A model generated the notes under the pieces. That model ran no database searches. It was not told where the DNA came from and worked only from the letters and a program-made list of their open reading frames with translations. DNA of 64,000 nt from Desulfatirhabdium butyrativorans DSM 18734 (lineage in GTDB: Bacteria; Desulfobacterota; Desulfobacteria; Desulfobacterales; Desulfatirhabdiaceae). Location of the stretch: NCBI RefSeq assembly GCF_000429925.1, contig NZ_AUCU01000008.1, forward strand, positions 124,001 to 188,000, read 5' to 3'. Shown one piece after another: positions 58,236 through 64,000 of this stretch (the first letter of the stretch is position 1; each line of letters opens with the position of its first letter). A program made the translations under genes and the position numbers.

Positions 58236-59375
58236 TTACATTGTTCCCCAATCGGCCGGAAGTTTCTGATCTGGCTTTTCGCCAAATTTTTCCTTCAATT
58301 TCTTCAGCCCGGGCCGTGCATACTGGGGGTGTCCCTGTTTCTGGGTCCTGCCGTTCACCACGGCCTCCGAGCGAAGCCTTCGACCGATGGTCTTTTCCAT
58401 CATCTTGCCGAGCCACAGCACCCGGTCCACATTATATCCGTGTTCGATGCCCATTTCATCGATCTGAACGAGGGTGTCTTCCAGGCAGACCAGGCCGACA
58501 TAGCGCGGATCATCGTAATAATAGTCGCCCGTTCCTTTGGTGGGGCAATCGTCGAGGAAATTGGCCGGCTGGCCGCCCAACCCGCCGAGCGTGCATTCGA
58601 AATGGGTAATTCCCGCCTGAAGAGCCGCCAGGATCGATGCGGAGGCCATCCGTTTGGTTTCGTGAAAATGGGCGATGTGCAGATTCGGGTCGGGCATGGC
58701 GTCGAGAACCATCGAATAGTACCGATACACTTCGGCCGCAGAAGCGCTTCCGTCATGGTCGGCATGTTCGATGTCATGTGCGCCGATGGAAAGCCATCGC
58801 CTGGAGAACTCCACGGCATCTTTTAGCTCCGTCGCGCCGCCGATGGGACTGCCCCAGATGGTGCTGACCGTTCCGCACATTTTCATGCCGGCATCGTTGC
58901 ATTTTCGGATACAACGCTCGGCCTCCTTCCAGTAATCGGGAAGGGTCGTTCCGGAATTGGCGAAATGGTGCTGCTCTTCGGTGGAGACCATCATGAGCAG
59001 CCGGTCCGGGCCGATGCCTTTCTGTTTCAATGCAATGGCCCGATCCACGGCGCCTTCCCGGATCGTTACCGCCGTAAAACAGATGTCTTCGTATTTGATC
59101 CCTTTTTTGGCGCATCGATTCTTGAATGCATCGCTTCGAGCATGGGTCAAAAGCTGTTCGGCATCCCGAAATTGCGGCATCAGGTAGGGATTGCCCAGGT
59201 TGGTGATTTCGATGTTGCGGCACCCGGCCATAATCATTTCTTCCATGTAAAAAATCTTGGCTGCGGTCGAAATGAATTTTTCTTCGTGCTGGAAGCCATC
59301 GCGAACGGTAATGTCTCCGATCGTCACTTTCCGGGGCATGCGGGGGAAAATCTTCCAGTAATCGTACTCGGTCAT
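58236..59375 (-). CDS. HMG-CoA lyase-like DRE-TIM enzyme
   Basis: A 379-residue (beta/alpha)8 barrel of the pyruvate-carboxyltransferase/HMG-CoA lyase family, larger than a typical HMG-CoA lyase (about 300). ITVRDGFQHEEKF resembles the lyase signature, as do HIAHFHETKRMASASILAAL and GITHFECTLGGLGGQP. HMG-CoA lyases have a catalytic Cys in GLGGCP; here it is Gln. Chemistry may therefore differ. It lies upstream on the complementary side of a crotonase and an acyl-CoA dehydrogenase, suggesting a shared catabolic pathway. Confidence 0.8.
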   Translation of the reverse strand: MTEYDYWKIFPRMPRKVTIGDITVRDGFQHEEKFISTAAKIFYMEEMIMAGCRNIEITNLGNPYLMPQFRDAEQLLTHARSDAFKNRCAKKGIKYEDICFTAVTIREGAVDRAIALKQKGIGPDRLLMMVSTEEQHHFANSGTTLPDYWKEAERCIRKCNDAGMKMCGTVSTIWGSPIGGATELKDAVEFSRRWLSIGAHDIEHADHDGSASAAEVYRYYSMVLDAMPDPNLHIAHFHETKRMASASILAALQAGITHFECTLGGLGGQPANFLDDCPTKGTGDYYYDDPRYVGLVCLEDTLVQIDEMGIEHGYNVDRVLWLGKMMEKTIGRRLRSEAVVNGRTQKQGHPQYARPGLKKLKEKFGEKPDQKLPADWGTM

Positions 59376-59573
59376 GGCGGTCAGATTCCTTTCTACGGTT
59401 CAAGGTTGCGCATTACAGGTTGACGGTTACAGGATGCAGGTTATCGATTGATGGGACTTCGACGCCGGAGCGCCGGACGTCACTCTGCCAATGAATGTGC
59501 GTGTCGGGAGCATGACATTCGCTCTGGGAAACGGTACCCCCCAACGGTTTCCTGACTCCCGACGGTGAATCGG

Positions 59574-60356
59574 TCATTCCCCTCTATAGACAGGCTTTCG
59601 CTTTTCCTGAAAAGCGGCAAGTCCTTCGAGTCTGTCCTTGGTGGGGATACAGACCCAGTATGCATTCGATTCAATGGCCAGCCCGGTGTTCAGATCGGTT
59701 TCCATGCCATAATTGATGGCGTATTTTGCCTGTTCGATGGCGATGGGCCCGGTTTCACAGATCATGGCAGCCATCTTTCCGGCCTCATCCAGCAGGGCTT
59801 CGGGTTTGACCACATGATTGGCCAGACCGATCGCAAGCGCCTCAGCGGCGCCGATGCGTTTTCCGGTAAAGATGAGTTCCTTGGCCTTGCCTTTGCCGAC
59901 AAGCCGGGGAAGCCGCTGGGTCCCGCCCGCACCGGGAATGATGGCCAGACGGGTTTCGGTCAGGCCCATCGTTGCGGTTTCGGAAACGATCCGAATGTCC
60001 GAGGCCAGCGCAAGCTCCGTGCCGCCGCCAAGCGCAATGCCGTTTACCGCCGCAATGACGGGTTTGTTCAGGTTTTCGATTTCCGAAAACAAGGTCCGGA
60101 TCGTCAGGATGTATTCCTTGACCTGGAGCGGCGCCAGGGTTCTGCGTTCCTTGAGGTCCGCTCCGGAGCAAAAGGCCTTCTCTCCTGCCCCGGTGATGAT
60201 GACCACCCGGACTTCGGGCTGAAAGCGAATGGCACCGATTTCTTTGCGCAAGGCATGGAGCAGATCGAAATTCAGGGAATTCATTACTTCGGGCCGGTTC
60301 AGGGTCAAGCGGCAAACACCGTCCGAAAACGATTTGATCAGGATTTCTTCTGTCAT
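59574..60356 (-). CDS. Enoyl-CoA hydratase/isomerase family protein
   Basis: A 260-residue crotonase. Oxyanion-hole loops GEKAFCSGADLKER and NGIALGGGTELALASDIRI are present, with the catalytic Glu of GGGTELALA and the Glu of GLTETRLAIIPGAGGTQRLP. It resembles methylglutaconyl-CoA hydratase and short-chain enoyl-CoA hydratases. It sits 58 nt downstream of the acyl-CoA dehydrogenase, on the same strand, so probably co-transcribed. Confidence 0.9.
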   Translation of the reverse strand: MTEEILIKSFSDGVCRLTLNRPEVMNSLNFDLLHALRKEIGAIRFQPEVRVVIITGAGEKAFCSGADLKERRTLAPLQVKEYILTIRTLFSEIENLNKPVIAAVNGIALGGGTELALASDIRIVSETATMGLTETRLAIIPGAGGTQRLPRLVGKGKAKELIFTGKRIGAAEALAIGLANHVVKPEALLDEAGKMAAMICETGPIAIEQAKYAINYGMETDLNTGLAIESNAYWVCIPTKDRLEGLAAFQEKRKPVYRGE

Positions 60357-60414
60357 GGTCCCGTTTTCCTCTCTGTAAGTGGGATGGGTTGCAGGTAAGC
60401 CCGTTTTCGAAGCC

Positions 60415-61563
60415 TCAGCATCCGATGTATCGTGAAATGACCAGCCGCTGGACTTCGGATGTCCCTTCTCCGATTTCGAGCAGTTTGTGATCCCGATAAA
60501 AGCGCTCGACGTTATAGTCTTTCATCAGGCCGTATCCGCCATGGATCTGAACGGCGTGATCCGCCACCCTGCCCATCATCTCGGAGCAGAAAAGCTTCGC
60601 CATTGCGGCCTCTTTTTCGAAAGGCCTCTTGTGGTTGCGCAACCAGCAGGCTTTGTAGAGCAGATTCCGGCCGCATTCGATATCGACGGCGCAGTCGGCC
60701 AGCTTGAAGGCGACGGCCTGGAATTTGCTGATGGGCTGACCGAATTGCTCCCGCTGTTTGGCATAGCTGAGGGCTGCATCGTAGGCCCCCTGGGCGCCTC
60801 CGAGACCCATCGCGGCGATGGAAAGCCTTCCGCCGTCGAGGGTTTTCAGCATCTGGTGAAAACCGTCTCCTTGTTTGCCGAGGATGTTTTCGGGGGGTAC
60901 CCGGACATCGTCGAAATAGAGCTCGGCCGTGTTGGACGCCCGCCACATCATTTTCTTGTGCATGGGAACGGCCCGAAACCCCGGGGTTCCCTTCTCCACG
61001 ATGAAACAGGTGTATTCGGGTCTGCCGTTGGGTCTGGTGCCGGTGACGGCCTGCACCGTGACGCCCATGGTCAGGTCGTTGGCCGCGTTCGTGATGAAAA
61101 TCTTCGATCCGTTGATGACCCAGTGGGTGCCGTCGAATACAGCTGTCGTCCGGCTGCCGCCGGCATCCGATCCGGCTGTGGGTTCCGTCAGCCCGAATCC
61201 CCAGAGGCCTTTTCCGCTGCACAGGGTCGGCAGGTACTTGTGTTTCTGTTCTTCCGTGCCAAAATAATAAATCGGCCCGATACCGAGGGAATTCCCGGCG
61301 GCGATGGTCGCTGCCTGGGAACCGTCTACCCGTGCGACCTCCTCGACGGCAATGATGTAGGACAGATAATCCATCCCCTGCCCGCCGTAGGTTTCCGGGA
61401 CGAACATCCCAAAAAGGCCGATTTCGCCCATCCGGATGGTGATTTCCGAAGAAAACTCTTCTTTTTCATCCAGTTCTCCCGCAATGGGAGCGATGACCTT
61501 CTGGGCGAATTTTCGGACTTCCTTGCGAATCATTTCCTGTTCGGGTGTCAGATCAAAATCCAA
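60415..61563 (-). CDS. Acyl-CoA dehydrogenase
   Basis: A 382-residue FAD enzyme. WGFGLTEPTAGSDAGGSRT, INGSKIFITNA, KRPFEKEAAMAKLFCSE, QIHGGYGLMKDYNVERFYRD and EIGEGTSEVQRLVISRYIG are typical. Isovaleryl-CoA dehydrogenases have their base as Glu in an ERL motif (helix G); here the site is GGRL, so the base is probably the Glu of GEGTSE. The start is TTG 61563 with GAGGAGG 5 nt upstream. It heads the acyl-CoA cluster. Electron transfer would go to an ETF not encoded here. Confidence 0.93.
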   Translation of the reverse strand: MDFDLTPEQEMIRKEVRKFAQKVIAPIAGELDEKEEFSSEITIRMGEIGLFGMFVPETYGGQGMDYLSYIIAVEEVARVDGSQAATIAAGNSLGIGPIYYFGTEEQKHKYLPTLCSGKGLWGFGLTEPTAGSDAGGSRTTAVFDGTHWVINGSKIFITNAANDLTMGVTVQAVTGTRPNGRPEYTCFIVEKGTPGFRAVPMHKKMMWRASNTAELYFDDVRVPPENILGKQGDGFHQMLKTLDGGRLSIAAMGLGGAQGAYDAALSYAKQREQFGQPISKFQAVAFKLADCAVDIECGRNLLYKACWLRNHKRPFEKEAAMAKLFCSEMMGRVADHAVQIHGGYGLMKDYNVERFYRDHKLLEIGEGTSEVQRLVISRYIGC

Positions 61564-62004
61564 CGTGGCCTCCTCTGATCGGTTTTCTGCCGGGTTGATG
61601 GTCGTCAGCAAGATCGATGGAAATGCAAAGGCTGAAAATTTCAGCGCTACAATATAGCCTTGCCTACGAGTAAACGCAATCGCATTCATTTTCAAGAAGG
61701 AAATGCAGTGGGGGAGGTCGGCACGCTTATGGGGCACTTACGAGGCGATTGCAAAAGTTCTTCTGTGCCATGCCAAGCCGGTGGTCAGGAGGCAGGATGC
61801 CAGAGGCGGGAGGAATCCAGAACGTAGATCTACGCTGGACCTCGTAGGGGCGACCGGCCGGTCGCCCCTACAGGCCACGTTGATGAACACGACAAATGCT
61901 CAAGGCGGAGTTGCCTCCCCCCGGGAATAAAAAATAGGCGAAAAATCTACTGCCGACTGCCGACTGCCGACTGCCCACTGTCCACTGTCCGCAGGGCGGC
62001 TGTC
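61564..62004. repeat. Repeat-rich gap: palindrome 61844-61871 and heptamer array 61950-61990
   Basis: The GTAGGGGCGACC palindrome is preceded by GAGGAATCCAGAACGTAG... and followed by CAGGCCACGTTGATGAACAC. The heptamer array is CTGCCGA repeated three times, then CTGCCCA and CTGTCCA. Its complement, GGCAGTGGGCAGTCGGCAG, occurs at three other sites. No gene was seen; the first part (61564-61740) may hold the promoter of the acyl-CoA dehydrogenase gene. Confidence 0.75.
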
Positions 62005-63597
62005 TCAGAAAATCGGCTGGAATCGTTTCATCCAGTCGAGGAGTTCGGGTTCTGCGGGTAACGGCATGGTATCGGGAAGATTCATGTCTTCCGGATGGTG
62101 TTCGATGGCGCGAATCAGGGCATCGACAACCTGGGGGTCGAGGGTTTTGCCGGCCATCTGCCGGAGTTTGGTCATGGCTTCCCGCAGGGATATGGCCTGG
62201 ATATAGGCCCTGCCGGAAATCATGGTTTCAAAGCAGTCGCAAGCCGCCAGAATTCTGGCTCCCAGCGGGATGGCATCACCTCGAAGCCCTTCCGGATAAC
62301 CGCTGCCGTCGTAGCGTTCATGGTGGTATTTCACCAGCGCAACGATGTCTTTCAGGAAAGCGAGCGGTTGCAGGATGGCGGCGCCGATCTGCGGATGCTT
62401 CTGGATGGCCGCATATTCCCTGGTGTTCAGCATCCCCAGTTTGTTCAGGTGCTGGTCCCGGATGCCGATTTTCCCGATATCGTGGAGCAATCCGGCGCGA
62501 TAGAGGCGTTCCGCCTCTTTGTCGTTCAATCCGAATTCCAGGGCCGTCATCCGGCAATAGGTGGCGACCTTCAACGAATGGCCGTGGGTTGTGGCATCCT
62601 TTGCCTCGATGGCCAGAGCGAGCCCTTCGATGGTCTGGCGAAAGGTGTCGATCATGTTGCGGTCGTAGCGCATGGCGCGCTGAAGCGCCAGCGCCCCCTG
62701 TTCGGCAAGGGCTTTCAGGAAATCGATTTCCCGTTTGGCTGGCCGCTTGATCTGCCCGAAATAGACGGCAAGAATGCCGCGATATTCGTCCACGATGGAA
62801 ACCGGCACGCCGACGATGGAGCGTACCCGCTTTTTCCCGAGCCGCTCCAGATCCGGAATCCGGGGCTCGTAGCGGGCGTCCTCGATCAGCACCGGATCGG
62901 TGCCGCACTGGCCAAATAAGCTGCAGAGCGTCTGGTAATCGACCGATGCGAGACTGGCGTAGGAAAATCCATGCATGGCCGAGTTGTCGATCCGCCGGTG
63001 TTCTTCATTGACGATCCAGAAAATGCAACCTTTGGCAGCCATGGCTTCCGCAGCCTGCTGAACGATGGTCTGCAGAATGGTTTGAATATCTTCCCCGCAG
63101 TGAATGGCGGCGCTGACGTTTCGAAACACGTCGAAATATCGGCTGTAACGCCATGCCACACGAATCGCCGCCCCATGGGTGTCCAATACCGATTGAAGTG
63201 CTTTGCAGCAGCCGTCGCAGTCGATACCCGAAGAGACATCCAGCAAAAGCAGCATCACCCACTGGCCGGCATGCTGCACCAGCGGGACAATCAGACAGGA
63301 GATCGGACGGCCTGCAGCATCGGGCAGGACAATCGCTCCCGGCTCTTCCAGCAGGCAATCGGAGATACGGGCGTTCAGGATCTGCGCAAGCGCATCGCTT
63401 TCGTCCGGTTTCAGACCGGCGGTTTGCAATGGCTTCACCGTAAAGGGCATCATGCCGATCTGAAACAGCATGGTGCCCCGGGCGGAAAACGCGTTTGCCA
63501 GGTGCCCGGCGAATGCCTGAAGAACCTCGAGGACATCCCGGCCGTCATCGAGGTTTCGATTCATTTCCAGAAGGGTGCTGGTCAGTGTTTGGATCAT
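62005..63597 (-). CDS. GAF and HD-GYP domain protein (cyclic-di-GMP phosphodiesterase type)
   Basis: A 530-residue soluble sensor. A GAF-like domain (about 160-310) with MHGFSYASLASVDYQTLC and VRSIVGVPVSIVDEYRGILA precedes a complete HD-GYP: GLLHDIGKIGIRDQHLNKLG (about 367-386) and YHHERYDGSGYPEGLRGD (about 423-440). All motif residues look intact, so active c-di-GMP hydrolysis is likely. The first 140 residues may be another GAF. ATG 63597 has no strong ribosome site; no partner cyclase is adjacent. Confidence 0.9.
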   Translation of the reverse strand: MIQTLTSTLLEMNRNLDDGRDVLEVLQAFAGHLANAFSARGTMLFQIGMMPFTVKPLQTAGLKPDESDALAQILNARISDCLLEEPGAIVLPDAAGRPISCLIVPLVQHAGQWVMLLLLDVSSGIDCDGCCKALQSVLDTHGAAIRVAWRYSRYFDVFRNVSAAIHCGEDIQTILQTIVQQAAEAMAAKGCIFWIVNEEHRRIDNSAMHGFSYASLASVDYQTLCSLFGQCGTDPVLIEDARYEPRIPDLERLGKKRVRSIVGVPVSIVDEYRGILAVYFGQIKRPAKREIDFLKALAEQGALALQRAMRYDRNMIDTFRQTIEGLALAIEAKDATTHGHSLKVATYCRMTALEFGLNDKEAERLYRAGLLHDIGKIGIRDQHLNKLGMLNTREYAAIQKHPQIGAAILQPLAFLKDIVALVKYHHERYDGSGYPEGLRGDAIPLGARILAACDCFETMISGRAYIQAISLREAMTKLRQMAGKTLDPQVVDALIRAIEHHPEDMNLPDTMPLPAEPELLDWMKRFQPIF

Positions 63598-63610
63598 CGC
63601 TTATATGTTC

Positions 63611-63808
63611 GTGGCTGAACGGAAACCCCGTTTATTACCGACCTGAGCCGGAGGGCAGGCGGATTTTCGATACAGCGGGAAGCTGACAGATTCTGGACCC
63701 CTCCTGCCAGAGGCAGGATTTCGGCCGAGTGACGAACCCCACTGCCAACGGTTTTCACGGTAAATGTTCATGGAGCCCTGCTCCGAATACGTGATTTCCG
63801 TTCAGACA
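63611..63808. repeat. Split palindromic element and GTCATTCCGG-type unit
   Basis: GTGGCTGAACGGAAACCCCG (63610 on) through GATACAGCGGGAAGC is the left half of the TGCCTGAACG element; CCCCTCCTGCCAGAGGCAGG is an inserted inverted repeat, and GATTTCCGTTCAGACATG near 63792 is the right end. The gap of 221 nt to prfB has no gene. Confidence 0.6.
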
Positions 63809-63818
63809 TGAGGCTATG

Positions 63819-64000
63819 CTAAATCCGGACCTCGCTCGATTTTCCGGCCAATAGAACGCCGTTGATGAACGGATCCAGCCCGCCATCCAGTACATCTGCG
63901 GCATTGCCGACATCGAGATCGATCCGGTGGTCCTTCACCATCTGGTAGGGATGCAGGATATAGGAGCGGATCTGCCTTCCCCAGGCGATCTCGTCCTTGC
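63819..64000 (-). CDS. prfB: Peptide chain release factor 2, C-terminal part
   Basis: The visible 59 residues read (K)[18 protein letters not shown] and [20 protein letters not shown], then [14 protein letters not shown], the C-terminal region of RF2 (WG.QIRSY.., ...LDGDLD.FI..). RF2 ends translation at UGA and UAA. The stop TAG is at 63819-63821. The start and the possible programmed frameshift site lie beyond the window. RF2 competes with SelB at UGA codons such as that in selD. Confidence 0.95.
   Translation of the reverse strand, partial: KDEIAWGRQIRSYILHPYQMVKDHRIDLDVGNAADVLDGGLDPFINGVLLAGKSSEVRI

Overview
The window looks like chromosomal DNA from an anaerobic, sulfate-reducer-type Desulfobacterota (Desulfobacterales-like). 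The evidence is an Rnf operon led by a multihaem cytochrome c, a DVU0298-family HEAT protein next to a small ferredoxin, formate-tetrahydrofolate ligase, a selenocysteine-containing SelD, several acyl-CoA ligases and beta-oxidation-type enzymes, and moderately high GC. No rRNA, tRNA or CRISPR array was recognised. Both ends cut through genes: murA on the left and prfB on the right.

Layout. 1-10.1 kb: murA (3' part), an FMN reductase, clpB, and a nuoKLMN block without the other complex I genes. 10.5-16.4 kb: a universal stress protein, then a pentahaem cytochrome c and rnfC-D-G-E-A, with a short rnfB behind a terminator-like hairpin. 16.5-24.7 kb: a YefM/YoeB toxin-antitoxin pair, a GT4 glycosyltransferase, selD read through an in-frame UGA, a HisC-like aminotransferase, a divergent pair (HATPase protein and GNAT protein) and a Tat-exported DUF882 protein. 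25.2-33.1 kb: a tandem Usp, ferredoxin and HEAT group, then a TolC-MFP-RND efflux operon. 33.2-39.4 kb: an orphan 2-hydroxyacyl-CoA dehydratase subunit, a TetR regulator, fhs, a highly structured intergenic RNA region and a B12-binding radical SAM protein. 39.8-46.7 kb: acetyl-CoA synthetase, an ADP-forming acyl-CoA synthetase fused to a GNAT domain, a lone acyl carrier protein and an AMP-forming acyl-CoA ligase. 47-57 kb: a YihY membrane protein, a P-type Ca2+-ATPase-like pump, a GH36 alpha-galactosidase with an SdpI-like protein, a response regulator, and agmatinase with pyruvoyl arginine decarboxylase (arginine to putrescine). 57-64 kb: a DUF6125-like protein, an acyl-CoA catabolic cluster (HMG-CoA-lyase-like, enoyl-CoA hydratase, acyl-CoA dehydrogenase), a GAF/HD-GYP protein and the end of prfB.

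The intergenic regions carry at least four dispersed repeat families: a palindromic element with TGCCTGAACG-type ends (two full copies of 311 nt and many shortened ones), a GTAGGGGCGACC palindrome (six good copies and one degenerate), a GTCATTCCGGCGAAA-type inverted repeat, and a heptamer/hexamer simple-repeat class.

The most unusual system is the Rnf-like operon. The membrane core (RnfA, RnfE and flavinylated RnfG) looks intact. RnfC has lost the nucleotide-binding signature, RnfD lacks the FMN-acceptor threonine, and RnfB lacks its ferredoxin domains. Together with the adjacent cytochrome this suggests a complex that does not use NADH or ferredoxin in the usual way. This is inference from motif loss and needs alignment and biochemistry to confirm.
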